Of a stretch of DNA of 64,000 bases, positions 1 through 8,270 are shown piece by piece (position 1 is the first letter of the stretch; the number at the start of each line of letters is the position of its first letter). The stretch is taken from the NCBI GenBank assembly GCA_027310565.1, contig DAIDAP010000026.1, positions 1 through 64,000 on the forward strand, read 5' to 3'. Both the position numbers and the translations under genes were made by a program. The DNA comes from Chloroflexota bacterium (GTDB lineage Bacteria; Chloroflexota; Limnocylindria; P2-11E). Under the pieces are notes generated by a model. It was not told the origin of the DNA, did no database searches, and saw only the letters and a program-made list of their open reading frames with translations.

Positions 1-1
1 G

Positions 2-40
2 GTCGTCGCGGTCGGCATGGCGAGCCCTCCTGCGCCTTGA
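2..40 (+). CDS. Possible 3' end of a gene cut by the window edge
   Basis: Frame 2 reads VVAVGMASPPAP and then TGA at 38-40. This could be the last twelve residues of a plus-strand protein entering from the left. Nothing but the open frame and a plausible Ala/Pro-rich end supports it, so treat it as a guess. Confidence 0.2.
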   Translation, partial: VVAVGMASPPAP

Positions 41-103
41 TCCGTGCGGAAGGGTACGCGTGCCGACCTCTGCTATCCGTGGCTCCGCTCACTGGACGGT
101 TTG

Positions 104-129
104 AGGTCCCGAGCGTCAGCGAGGGACTT
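104..129. repeat. Short stem-loop
   Basis: AGGTCCC at 104-110 pairs with GGGACTT at 123-129 (seven pairs, one of them G-U) around a 12-nt loop. It sits just outside the long inverted repeat at 134-310. There is no T-run on either side, so it is not a classical terminator. Confidence 0.5.
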
Positions 130-133
130 CGCT

Positions 134-310
134 AGTGTCGCGCGCCGGGAATACGTTGACGATGCGCGGCCCGGACGGCCGAGGCCACGGAGCCGAGGAG
201 GACGCGCCGGAGCGTATCCGCAGATACGTGAGGAGCGCCCGGACGAAGGCGACACCGGCAGCGGCCGTCTGGGCCGATGCAGCGGCAAGGGATTCCCGGC
301 GCGCGACACT
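134..310. repeat. 177-bp imperfect inverted repeat (long hairpin or MITE-like)
   Basis: The outer arms are a perfect 19-bp inverted repeat: AGTGTCGCGCGCCGGGAAT at 134-152 and its exact reverse complement at 292-310. Going inward, symmetry continues with mismatches and one gap (CGGCCCGGACGGCCG in the left arm against CGGCCCAGACGGCCG in the complement of the right arm). It ends in a central GTATC-CGCA-GATAC hairpin at 214-227. No transposase frame lies between the arms. It could be a miniature mobile element, an inverted duplication, or a structured RNA or terminator. No second copy was noticed in this window. Confidence 0.75.
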
Positions 311-321
311 GGGGCCCATCC

Positions 322-1089
322 CTAACGGTTCCGCTCGGCGCGGACGAACCCGGCGGTGCCGACGAGCATGAACAGCACGAACTCGGCGCCGATGACCAGG
401 AGGTTGGTCGGCAGGTCGAAGACCGCCACGCCCGCGGCGCCGTAGTACACGTCGCGCGTGAGGTCCACGGCGTAGCGCATCGGCGAGACTTTCGAGAGCA
501 GGTCGAGCACGGGCGGGAGGCCGCCGATGGGATTGAACACGCCCGCGAGGAAGAACTGCGGCAGCATCACGAACGGGAAGATCTGGTTCGCCTGGCGCTG
601 GCTCTCGAGGCGCGACAGGACGAGCACGCCGAAGGCGCCGCCGGGCACCGCGACGGCGAGCGTCGCGAGCGCGAGGCCGCCGAGCTGCCCGGGCGTGAAC
701 GGGACGCCGAGGACCGCGCCGAACGCCACGATCGCCACGGCCTGCGGCATCGCGACGAGCGACTCGCCGAGGATCTTGCCGAGGATGATCGAGTAGCGCG
801 AGATCGGCGAGACGAAGATCTCCTGGCTGAAGTCCTGCTCGCGGTCGGCGAGCAGGGAGATGACCCCCATCGCGGACGACTGCCACACGGTCTGGGCGAG
901 GACCCCGGTGAAGATGAAGTAGAGGAGGTTGACGCCGGCCGCGTCGCCGAAGCCCGCCTGGAGCGTCGGCCCGAGGATGCCGATGAAGATGAGCGGGAAC
1001 GAGAAGTCCGCCAGGATGCGCGTCCGGTCGCGCAGCAGCTTCACGACGTCGCGATGCGCGAGCGTCAGGACCGCGGAGAGCTCACCCAC
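322..1089 (-). CDS. ABC-2 type transporter permease (DrrB-like)
   Basis: Membrane half of a two-gene ABC exporter, about 255 aa, with roughly six hydrophobic segments. The cytoplasmic N-terminus (AHRDVVKLLRDRTRI) is typical of ABC-2 permeases, and EIFVSPISRYSIILGKILGE is the usual conserved loop. The GTG start at 1089 overlaps the end of the ATPase gene by 8 bp, so the two are translationally coupled. An in-frame opening continues further upstream but that part is antisense-like sequence inside the ATPase gene. The substrate cannot be read from sequence; relatives export lipids, polyketides or drugs. The long inverted repeat follows its stop. Confidence 0.9.
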   Translation of the reverse strand: MGELSAVLTLAHRDVVKLLRDRTRILADFSFPLIFIGILGPTLQAGFGDAAGVNLLYFIFTGVLAQTVWQSSAMGVISLLADREQDFSQEIFVSPISRYSIILGKILGESLVAMPQAVAIVAFGAVLGVPFTPGQLGGLALATLAVAVPGGAFGVLVLSRLESQRQANQIFPFVMLPQFFLAGVFNPIGGLPPVLDLLSKVSPMRYAVDLTRDVYYGAAGVAVFDLPTNLLVIGAEFVLFMLVGTAGFVRAERNR

Positions 1090-2026
1090 CCGCGTCCTCC
1101 TCGCCCCGCGGCGCCACGATCTCGAGGTAGGCGTCCTCGAGCGTCGGCGCGTGCGTGCGGACGACCGAGAGCGGCGTCTCGATCGACCGCAGCACCGGGT
1201 GCACGCCGCGGCCGGCGAGCGAGATCCGGAACGGTCCGGTCCCGTCCACAGGCAGCTCGAGGCGCGCGAGCTCGTCGCGGAGGCGCGGGCGGTCGTCGGC
1301 GTCGACGACGACGTACTCCTGGACCAGGTCGCGCTTGATCTCCTCCGGCGTGCCGAAGGACACGATGCGGCCGTGGTCGATGATGCAGATGTGATCGGCC
1401 TCCTCGGCCTCTTCGAGGTAGTGCGTCGTGAGGAAGATCGTGGTCCCCGATTCGCGGCGGATGGCGGCGAGGTACTGCCACAGCGTGCGCCGGCTCGGGA
1501 CATCGAGGCCCGCGGTGGGCTCGTCGAGGAAGAGCACCTTCGGGCGGTGGATCAGGCTGCGCACGATCTCGAGCTTCCGGCGCATGCCTCCGGAGAACGT
1601 GCGCATGGGCCGGTGGATGTCCCCGCCGATGCCGAGCAGGGACGCCAGCTCGCGGACCTGCTCGCGGTACGCGGCCGGCATGAGGGCGAGCCTCGGCGCG
1701 TAGGGGTAGAGCCCGTAGAGGATCGCGTGGAAGCGGACGTTCTCCTCTGCGGTGAGGTTCATGTCCAGGCTCGGCCGCTGGAAGATGATCCCGACGATGC
1801 GGCGCACGGCGCCCGCCTCGCGCACCAGATCGTGCCCGTCGATCGCCGCGCGCCCCGACGTCGGCGCGAGCGTGGTCGTGAGGATCGAGATCGTCGTCGT
1901 CTTCCCCGCGCCGTTGGGCCCGAGGAGGGCGAAGAACTCCCCCGCCCGCACGTCGAAGGAGATGCCGTCGATGGCGTTGCGGTCCGCCTTCCGGTAGCGC
2001 TTGGTCAGCGCCTCGACCCGGATCAC
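1082..2026 (-). CDS. ABC transporter ATP-binding protein (DrrA-like)
   Basis: Cytoplasmic ATPase of 314 aa that powers the permease encoded just downstream. Walker A is GPNGAGKTT, the signature is FSGGMRRKLEI, Walker B is VLFLDEPTAGLD, and the switch histidine lies in LTTHYLEEAE. The C-terminal 80 residues form the extra domain seen in daunorubicin-resistance type ATPases. The GTG start at 2026 sits 7 nt after a TAGACT hexamer (2034-2039, minus strand) with no Shine-Dalgarno, so it is probably leaderless. Function by family: export of a hydrophobic compound, identity unknown. Confidence 0.93.
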   Translation of the reverse strand: MIRVEALTKRYRKADRNAIDGISFDVRAGEFFALLGPNGAGKTTTISILTTTLAPTSGRAAIDGHDLVREAGAVRRIVGIIFQRPSLDMNLTAEENVRFHAILYGLYPYAPRLALMPAAYREQVRELASLLGIGGDIHRPMRTFSGGMRRKLEIVRSLIHRPKVLFLDEPTAGLDVPSRRTLWQYLAAIRRESGTTIFLTTHYLEEAEEADHICIIDHGRIVSFGTPEEIKRDLVQEYVVVDADDRPRLRDELARLELPVDGTGPFRISLAGRGVHPVLRSIETPLSVVRTHAPTLEDAYLEIVAPRGEEDAGG

Positions 2027-2071
2027 TCGCGGCAGTCTATCGGCGGCCGGCGCGCCGTCCGCGGTCGGGGG

Positions 2072-2572
2072 TCAGCGGCCCGCGGCCCGTCTCCGCGCCT
2101 GGCGCTCGTGCGTCGGCTCCTCCTCGAGCTCCTCCCACTGCCGCGAGCTGTAGAGGTTCGCGGCGAGCCCGGCGTCGATGACGAGGAGGAGCAAGCCCGC
2201 CGCCGCGAGCAGGAACGGCGCGGGCGACGGCGCCGCGTCGGCGAGCTCGAAGCTGCGCAGCGCGCCGGAGGCCCCGTAGAGGACGAGCGCGCCGACCGCG
2301 GCGAGGATGTCGATCCGCGCGAGCCCGCGCTCCTCGGTCTCCGCGTCGATCCATTCGACGACCGCGGCGATCGCGGCGACGCCGGTGAGAACGATGTTCG
2401 CGACGACGAGCCACTGCGCGACGACGACGTAGCCGTTCGTCTCCTGCGCGCCCCACCCGAACCACGACATGAGGTCCACGAGCGTGACGGCGAAGCCGAT
2501 GCCGGCGGCGGCGAAGGCGACGTGCGACCGGGGCGCGAAGCCCAGCCGGCGCCCCTGGACGAATTCCTTCAA
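2072..2572 (-). CDS. Four-TM membrane protein, DUF2231-like
   Basis: A 166-aa integral membrane protein with four hydrophobic segments at about residues 17-36, 48-70, 87-105 and 119-140. The hydrophilic C-terminus is rich in Glu and Arg. The pattern resembles DUF2231 predicted membrane proteins, but this is a weak match made from memory. The start is TTG at 2572; nine nt upstream lies TAGCAT (2582-2587, minus strand), which supports TTG as a leaderless start. It lies between the ABC exporter and a cysteine-tailed microprotein on the same strand. No catalytic residues are apparent. Confidence 0.7.
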   Translation of the reverse strand: MKEFVQGRRLGFAPRSHVAFAAAGIGFAVTLVDLMSWFGWGAQETNGYVVVAQWLVVANIVLTGVAAIAAVVEWIDAETEERGLARIDILAAVGALVLYGASGALRSFELADAAPSPAPFLLAAAGLLLLVIDAGLAANLYSSRQWEELEEEPTHERQARRRAAGR

Positions 2573-2625
2573 GAGGGACCCATGCTAGCGGCTCAGGACG
2601 GAGGACCCTCCGCCGGCTCGGGCAG

Positions 2626-2784
2626 TCAGCAGCCGGGCTCGCCGTCGTGGCCGCAGCACGTCCGGCGGCGTGCGACGCGCAGCCACAGGTTGCGGGACGC
2701 GACGAGGACGCGCCGCGGCAGCGGGATGTCGGATCCGGTGAAGTTGCGGATCGCGCGGACCGGGTCGGGGCGGCGCGTCGTCAC
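2626..2784 (-). CDS. CCGxxGxPGC-tailed microprotein
   Basis: A 52-aa basic protein ending in TCCGHDGEPGC. The N-terminal half is Arg-rich and ends in RRVLVASRNLWLRVARRR, an amphipathic, membrane- or nucleic-acid-binding type stretch. The three cysteines and one histidine within the last ten residues could bind a metal or form a redox centre. Very short proteins with a C-terminal CCGxxGxPGC recur, from memory, in Chloroflexota and related high-GC genomes and lack a known function. The start is GTG at 2784 or the in-frame ATG at 2802, 58 aa in that case. It is on the same strand as the S9 peptidase upstream (stop at 2824). Confidence 0.65.
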   Translation of the reverse strand: MTTRRPDPVRAIRNFTGSDIPLPRRVLVASRNLWLRVARRRTCCGHDGEPGC

Positions 2785-2823
2785 GCCCCTACTATCGCCC
2801 ATCGCCGCGGGGCCGTCGTCCGA

Positions 2824-4830
2824 TCAGGCGTGCGCGTCGAACCAGTCGGCGATGCGCCGGCAGTGCTCGACGCGGTTGCGCGGCTTCCCGCCGCGCGTGA
2901 GGTCGTGGTTGTCCTCCTGGAAGCGGACGAACACCGTCTCGACGCCGTGCAGGCGCAGCGCGACGAAGAGCTGCTCGGCCTGCTCGATCGGGCAGCGCAG
3001 GTCGCGCTCGGCGTGCAGGATGAGGAGCGGCGTCTTCACCTTCGGCGCGTACGTGAGCGGCGAGCGCTCGACGAGCCTGGCGGGGTCCTTCCACGGCGAC
3101 GCGTCGCCCATCTCGTGTTCCCAGAAGTGCCAGCCGATGTCGCTCGTGCCGAACGCGGAGACGTTGTTGCTGATGCTGCGCTGGGTCGCGGCGGCGCGGA
3201 AGCGGTCGGTGTGCCCGACGATCCAGTTCGTCATGAACCCGCCGTAGCTGCCCCCGGTGACGTACAGGCGCCGCGCGTCCACCCACGGCCACGCGAGCGC
3301 GTGGTCGACGCCGAGCATGAGGTCCGCGTAGTCCTTCCCGCCCCAGTCGCCGACGCACGCGGCCGAGAACGCTTCGCCGTAGGCCTGGCTCCCGCGCGGG
3401 TTCGTGTACAGCACGGCGTAGCCGCGACCCGCGAGGACGTGGAACTCGTGGAAGAAGCCGTGCCCGTACGCGCCGTGCGGGCCGCCGTGCACCTCGAGCA
3501 CGAGCGGCCACGTCCGCGAGGGGTCGAAGCCCCGCGGCTTCATGAGCCAGCCCTCGATCGGCCAGCCGTCGGCGCCGATGAGCTCGAGCCGCTCCGGCGC
3601 CGCGAGGTAGCGCCCGCGCAGCAGCTCGCCGTTGAGATCGGTGAGCGTTCGCATCGAACGCCCGAGCTCGCCGGCGGCGACGTTGCCGGGGTCCGTCGCA
3701 TCCGAGAGGACGCACGCGAAGCGGGCCGCATCGCTCGACAGCGAGAGCGAGACGACCTGGTGCGCGCCGACCGTCTCGCTCCGCACCTCGCCGCCGGCGG
3801 CCGGCACGCTGTACACGTTCGCCGTGCCGCGGTCGCTCCCGACGAAGACGACGCGCGAGCGGTCGGCGGTCCACACCGGCGCCAGCATCTGCACGTGCGA
3901 GCGCATGTCGCTCATGACCGCGGACCCGACGGTGCGGTCCCAGGACGCGGTGAGGTCGCGGCCCACGCCGCCGCCCGCCGGGAACGTGAAGACGTGAACG
4001 TTCTTCGCGGAGGAGCCGATCGCCTCTTCGACGCCGTAGCAGCCGATGCCCGTCCCGTCCGGCGACCACGACGGGTTGCCGTACGAGCCGCGCTCGTCGG
4101 TGATCCGGCGCACCGCGCCGTCGGCGACCGCGGCCACCCAGACGTCGGCGACGGTGTTGCGCTCGCGCGCCCCGGTGCGGTTGGAGACGAACGCGATGTC
4201 GCGTCCGTCGGGCGACCACGACGGCTGCGCGTCGTCCCAGTCCCCGTCGGTGAGCCGCCGCGCCTCGCCGCCGCCGTCCGCGTCGGCGATCCACACGTGG
4301 CGGCGGCGCCCGTCGAGCAGGAAGCCCTCGTCGGTCTTGTAGCGCACGCGGTCGTACACCTTCGGCGCGTCGTCGGCCGCCTCGGCGGCCTTCGGCTCCT
4401 TCACGGTGAACGCGAGGTGGCGGCCGTCGGGCGCCCAGGCCAGGTCGCCGCAGTCCTCCGCGAACGACGTGAGCCGCCGCGAATCGCCGCCGTCGAGCGA
4501 CAGCACGAAGACGTCGCGGGGCTTGCGCTTCGCATCGGTCGCCGCGGCGCGGTCGGAGACGAACGCGATGCGCCGCCCGTCGGGCGACCACCGCGGCAGT
4601 GCGTCCTGCCCGGGTCCGAAGGTGAGCTGACGCCCCGGCGCCGATCCGTCCGCGGGCACGAGCCACACCGCCGAGCGGTAGGCGTTCTTCTCGCGATCGA
4701 TCACCCGCACGACGTACGCGACACGTGTGCCGTCCGGTGAGATCTGCGCGTCAGCGAGGAACCGGAAGTCGTAGAGGTCCTCCGGGGTCATCGGCGGCGG
4801 AAGCTCTGCCAAGGGGTCGTATCGTGCCAC
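2824..4830 (-). CDS. S9 family peptidase (acylaminoacyl-peptidase/prolyl oligopeptidase type)
   Basis: A serine peptidase of about 668 aa. The first ~400 residues form a TolB/PD40-type beta-propeller with repeated SPDG/SWSPDG motifs. The C-terminus is the alpha/beta hydrolase domain with nucleophile Ser528 in GGSYGG, Asp610 in AERD and His642 in DNHD. No signal peptide is seen, so it is probably cytoplasmic and degrades short or N-acylated peptides. The longest frame starts at GTG 4830, only two bases from the divergent gene at 4833. The ATG at 4791 (MTPEDLYDF) is an equally good start and would leave room for promoters. Confidence 0.9.
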   Translation of the reverse strand: MARYDPLAELPPPMTPEDLYDFRFLADAQISPDGTRVAYVVRVIDREKNAYRSAVWLVPADGSAPGRQLTFGPGQDALPRWSPDGRRIAFVSDRAAATDAKRKPRDVFVLSLDGGDSRRLTSFAEDCGDLAWAPDGRHLAFTVKEPKAAEAADDAPKVYDRVRYKTDEGFLLDGRRRHVWIADADGGGEARRLTDGDWDDAQPSWSPDGRDIAFVSNRTGARERNTVADVWVAAVADGAVRRITDERGSYGNPSWSPDGTGIGCYGVEEAIGSSAKNVHVFTFPAGGGVGRDLTASWDRTVGSAVMSDMRSHVQMLAPVWTADRSRVVFVGSDRGTANVYSVPAAGGEVRSETVGAHQVVSLSLSSDAARFACVLSDATDPGNVAAGELGRSMRTLTDLNGELLRGRYLAAPERLELIGADGWPIEGWLMKPRGFDPSRTWPLVLEVHGGPHGAYGHGFFHEFHVLAGRGYAVLYTNPRGSQAYGEAFSAACVGDWGGKDYADLMLGVDHALAWPWVDARRLYVTGGSYGGFMTNWIVGHTDRFRAAATQRSISNNVSAFGTSDIGWHFWEHEMGDASPWKDPARLVERSPLTYAPKVKTPLLILHAERDLRCPIEQAEQLFVALRLHGVETVFVRFQEDNHDLTRGGKPRNRVEHCRRIADWFDAHA

Positions 4831-4832
4831 AC

Positions 4833-6371
4833 ATGGTCAGGCTCGATCCGCGGACCCGCACCGGCGTCCTCGTCGGCGCGCTCGCGATGTTCCTCGCGCT
4901 GGACGTCGCGTTCCTCGTCTCGCTCGTCGGGATGCCGTTCGCGCCGTTCGCCCTCGGCCAGGCGATCATCGACGTGCTCCCCGGATGGATCTCCATCCCG
5001 CTCATCGAGCGGCTCCAGTTCTGGGCGAAGGGGCTCCTCGTCGTCGGCGTGCTCGCGCTGTTCCTCCTCGGCGGGGCGGCGGCCGGAGCGCTCGCGGTGT
5101 CGCCGCGGCGCCGGAGCGGCCCGGTGCTCGCGCTCGTCGCGCTGCCGTGGACCGGCGCGCTCGTCCTCGGCCAGCTCTTCGCCTCGGCGAAGATCGACCT
5201 CGCGACGAGCGTCATCGACGGCGGCGTCGGTCTCGTCGTGAACGCGCTGGCCCTCGCCTACCTCGCGCCGGCGTCGCTCACGCGGGAGACGGTGCCCATG
5301 CCCGACCGCCGGCGCGGGCTGGGGCTGCTCGCGGCGCTCGCGGGTCTCGCGGCGATCGGAGCGCTGCCGCTCTCGCGCGTCTTCGCCGGCGCGGGGTCGC
5401 GGCTCGGAGGCGTCCCGATGCGGGCGCGCAACCTCGTGCAGCGTGCCGCCCTCGCCTCGCCCGACCCGGCGCTCGAGCCGATCGCCGGGCTCACGCCGCG
5501 GATCACCGCGAACGCGGACCACTACGTCATCGATACGGCGCTCGTGAAGCCGCGCGTCGACGTCGCGACGTGGCGGCTCGACGTCACCGGCGCCGTCGAC
5601 CGTCCGTTCTCGCTCACGTACGACGAGCTGCTCGACCTCGACGCGGTGGAGCAGGCGCACACGCTCGAGTGCATCAGCAATCGCACCGGCGGCGACCTCA
5701 TCGGGACCGCGGTGTGGACGGGCGTGCGGATGAGGGACCTCCTCGCGCGCGCCGGCGTGAGGGACCGCGCGTACGACCTCGCGCTCACGTCCGTGGACGG
5801 CTACACGGATTCGTTCCCGATCGCGAAGGCGATGGAGCCGGAGACGCTCGTCGTCTACCTCATGAACGGCGTGACGCTGCCGCAGGAGCACGGCTATCCG
5901 GCCCGCGTCCTCGTCCCGAACATCTACGGGATGAAGAACGTGAAGTGGCTGCGCGAGATCCGCGTCGAGACGTTCGACCTCAAGGGGTACTGGCAGCAGC
6001 AGGGCTGGTCGGACGGCGCGATCGTGAACACCGGGACGCGCATCGACGTGCCCGGCGGCACGCTGCGCTGGAGCGGCGACGCGGCGACCGTCGCGGGCAT
6101 CGCGTTCGCTGGGGCGCGCGGCATCGCCAAGGTGGAGCTCTCGTTCGACGGCGGCGGCACCTGGCGGCAGGCGACGCTCGAGCCGCCGGCCGGGCCGCTC
6201 ACCTGGCGCCGCTGGTCGCTGCGCTGGACGCCGGACGGCGCGGGCCCGCGCACGGTGCTCGCGCGCGCGACGGACGGCAACGGCGACACCGAGACGCCCG
6301 TGGCGCGCGATCCCTATCCGGACGGCGCGACGGGGTACGACGAGATCCGGCTGAACGTCATCCGGGTGTAG
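4833..6371 (+). CDS. Membrane-anchored sulfite-oxidase-fold molybdopterin oxidoreductase
   Basis: A 512-aa protein. Residues about 1-165 carry four or five membrane segments, including one just before the catalytic part. From about residue 200 a sulfite oxidase/YedY-like molybdopterin domain follows, with the putative Mo ligand Cys280 in LECISNRTGG. The C-terminal ~110 residues resemble the Mo-co oxidoreductase dimerisation (Ig-like) domain. The catalytic part probably lies outside the membrane, and its substrate is unknown. The chosen ATG at 4833 is 7 nt after TATCGT (4820-4825), a leaderless-type promoter. The in-frame extension upstream overlaps the divergent peptidase and is rejected. Confidence 0.88.
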   Translation: MVRLDPRTRTGVLVGALAMFLALDVAFLVSLVGMPFAPFALGQAIIDVLPGWISIPLIERLQFWAKGLLVVGVLALFLLGGAAAGALAVSPRRRSGPVLALVALPWTGALVLGQLFASAKIDLATSVIDGGVGLVVNALALAYLAPASLTRETVPMPDRRRGLGLLAALAGLAAIGALPLSRVFAGAGSRLGGVPMRARNLVQRAALASPDPALEPIAGLTPRITANADHYVIDTALVKPRVDVATWRLDVTGAVDRPFSLTYDELLDLDAVEQAHTLECISNRTGGDLIGTAVWTGVRMRDLLARAGVRDRAYDLALTSVDGYTDSFPIAKAMEPETLVVYLMNGVTLPQEHGYPARVLVPNIYGMKNVKWLREIRVETFDLKGYWQQQGWSDGAIVNTGTRIDVPGGTLRWSGDAATVAGIAFAGARGIAKVELSFDGGGTWRQATLEPPAGPLTWRRWSLRWTPDGAGPRTVLARATDGNGDTETPVARDPYPDGATGYDEIRLNVIRV

Positions 6372-6399
6372 CCGCCGGCTCGCTAGTCTGTTCGCCACG

Positions 6400-6783
6400 G
6401 TGGCGAAGAGACGGTTCACCATCACCGCGACGCTCCCGGCGTACGCTCCGCCGAGGAATGAGTGGCGCCGTCGCGTGCACGCCGCCGTGCTCGAGGCGCA
6501 GACCTTCCGCGGCGTCGGCTACCGCGAGGGCGATCAGCTCGAGCTGCGGGTCGCGCTCCACCTCGGCGCGCGCGCGCTCGACGTGCACGAGCTCGACGAG
6601 CGCGTGAAGGACATCGTGGACGCGCTCGAAGGCCGCATCGCCGGCCGCCGCAGCCGCCGGCGCATCGCGCCGATCGTGTCGGCCGGCCAGGTGCGCCGCA
6701 TCGTGCTCGAGAAGGACCCGGGCGTTCCGCGCGGCCGGCCGCTCGGCGTGCTCACCATCGCGCGCTACCGACGGCGCGCGTGA
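6400..6783 (+). CDS. RusA-like Holliday-junction resolvase family protein
   Basis: A small 127-aa basic protein. Its centre, ELDERVKDIVDALEG, matches the RusA pattern D-L-D-N-x2-K-x3-D-A-L in spacing. The first acidic residue is Glu instead of Asp and the Asn is Glu, while the second Asp, the Lys and the last Asp are kept. RusA-fold enzymes cut four-way DNA junctions as dimers; whether this one is active is uncertain. GTG start, 10 nt after TAGTCT (6384-6389). Its stop overlaps the nagZ start (TGATG), so it is co-translated with the peptidoglycan-recycling genes, an odd partnership. Confidence 0.7.
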   Translation: MAKRRFTITATLPAYAPPRNEWRRRVHAAVLEAQTFRGVGYREGDQLELRVALHLGARALDVHELDERVKDIVDALEGRIAGRRSRRRIAPIVSAGQVRRIVLEKDPGVPRGRPLGVLTIARYRRRA

Positions 6784-8270
6784 TGGCCGCGGCGGCGCGC
6801 ACCGGGCTCGGCGCCGGCGCGCTCGTCTGGGCCGGCTTCGACGGCCAGCAGGCGCCGGGCGAGCTGCTCGACGCGATAGCCGACGGGCGCGTCGGCGGCG
6901 TCCTGCTCTTCGCGTTCCGCGGGAACGTCGGCTCGAAGGCCCAGGTCCGCGAGATGCTGCGCGAGGTCCAGGCCGCGGCGCGCCGCGGCGGGCTGCCCCC
7001 GGTGCCGGTCGCCGTCGACCAGGAGGGTGGAGAGGTCGTGCGCGTCGGCTACCGCGCGGTCTTCCCGAGCGCGATGGCGATCGCCGCGACCGGCGACCCC
7101 TCGTACGCGGAGCGGGCGGGCCGCGCCGTGGCCGAGGGCCTGCGCGCCGACGGCATCACCGTGAACCACGCGCCGGTCTGCGACGTGAACGACGAGCCGC
7201 GCAACCCGGTGATCGGGACCCGCGCGTTCGGCGACGACCCCGCACGCGTCGCGGACTTCGTCGCCGCGTGGGTCCGGGGCGCCGAGGGCGCGGGCGTGGC
7301 GACGACGCCGAAGCACTTCCCGGGTCACGGCCACACCAGCGTCGACTCGCATCTCGCGACGGTGGACGTGACCTCGGACCGCGCGACGATCGAGCGTCGC
7401 GACCTGCCGCCGTTCGCGGCCGCCTTCGCCGCCGGCGCGACGATGGTGATGACCGCCCACGTCCGCTACCCCGCGCTCGATCCGGACCGGCCGGCGACGA
7501 TCTCGCGTCCGATCCTCACCGACCTGCTGCGCGGCCGGATGGGCTTCCGCGGCCTCTGCATCACCGACTCGCTCGACATGTCCGGGATCCACGTGGACAC
7601 GCCGGAGCACGTCGTCGGGCGGGCCATCGACGCGGGCGTGGACGCGGTGATGGTGACGAGCCGCCTCGACCGCCAGCTCTCCGCCGCGGCGTGGATCGAG
7701 CGCGCCGCGTCGGGTGCCCGGATCGACGAGGCCGTCGCGCGCGTGACCGCGTTCCGCGCGCGCTTCGGCATCGACGTCCCCGACGGCGACGTCGACGACG
7801 GGCCGGCGCGCGCGCTCGCGCACGAGATCGCGGCGCGCTCGATCACGCACGTCGGCCCGCCGCTCCCGCGGCTCGACGGCCCGGTGCGCTTCACGGCGTT
7901 CGAGCCGTCGCGCGCCTCGCCGGTCGAGGAGCTCGCCGATCCGGTCGGCGCGCTCGAGCGGGCGCTGCGCTCGCGCTTCGGCGGGCGCATGGCGTTCGCG
8001 CGCCACGGCCGGCTGCCCGACGGCGAGGGGCGGCGCGTCGTCTTCACCTTCGACGCGTTCTTCGACGCGGAGCAGGGTCGCGCGCTGCCGGCGCTCCTCG
8101 GCGAGGACGGCGTCCTCGTCGCGCTGCGGAGCCCGTACGACGCGACGCTCGCCGGCCGCCATCCCGCGCTCCTTTCGTACGGCGACGTCCCCGCGTCGCT
8201 CGAGGCCGTCGCCGCCGTGCTCGCGGGCGAGCGCCGGCCGGCCGGACGCGCCCCGGCCCGGCTCGGGTGA
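6783..8270 (+). CDS. nagZ: Beta-N-acetylhexosaminidase, NagZ-like (GH3), copy 1
   Basis: Glycoside hydrolase family 3 enzyme of 495 aa without a signal peptide, hence probably cytoplasmic. NagZ removes GlcNAc from GlcNAc-anhydroMurNAc peptides during wall recycling. The His/Asp loop typical of NagZ is KHFPGHGHTSVDSH, and the expected nucleophile is Asp262 in LCITDSLDM. The region after the TIM barrel (residue ~330 on) is a degenerate C-terminal domain like that of two-domain NagZ proteins. The ATG overlaps the RusA-like stop, and the 3' end overlaps the second nagZ by GTGA. Confidence 0.9.
   Translation: MAAAARTGLGAGALVWAGFDGQQAPGELLDAIADGRVGGVLLFAFRGNVGSKAQVREMLREVQAAARRGGLPPVPVAVDQEGGEVVRVGYRAVFPSAMAIAATGDPSYAERAGRAVAEGLRADGITVNHAPVCDVNDEPRNPVIGTRAFGDDPARVADFVAAWVRGAEGAGVATTPKHFPGHGHTSVDSHLATVDVTSDRATIERRDLPPFAAAFAAGATMVMTAHVRYPALDPDRPATISRPILTDLLRGRMGFRGLCITDSLDMSGIHVDTPEHVVGRAIDAGVDAVMVTSRLDRQLSAAAWIERAASGARIDEAVARVTAFRARFGIDVPDGDVDDGPARALAHEIAARSITHVGPPLPRLDGPVRFTAFEPSRASPVEELADPVGALERALRSRFGGRMAFARHGRLPDGEGRRVVFTFDAFFDAEQGRALPALLGEDGVLVALRSPYDATLAGRHPALLSYGDVPASLEAVAAVLAGERRPAGRAPARLG

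Larger units (their letters stand above)
41..321. other. Non-coding edge region with repeats
   Basis: I find no convincing gene here. Open frames exist on both strands but are Arg/Pro/Ser-rich, and the two starting inside the inverted repeat both begin MSRAGN because the arms are mirror copies. The stretch holds a short hairpin at 104-129 and the long inverted repeat at 134-310. It lies just downstream of the ABC permease stop (minus strand), so it may also serve as the 3' end of that transcript. Confidence 0.5.

Noticed and set aside
2647-4740. A very long plus-strand open frame opposite the S9 peptidase gene
   Set aside because: It is the antisense of a gene with clear motifs. Its product is a low-complexity Arg/Ala/Val-rich string without domains, which is usual in GC-rich DNA where the antisense frame lacks stops.
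4725-4832. N-terminal extension of the molybdoenzyme upstream of 4833
   Set aside because: It overlaps the divergent peptidase gene, has an Arg/Gly/Pro-rich composition, and the TATCGT promoter element lies inside it.
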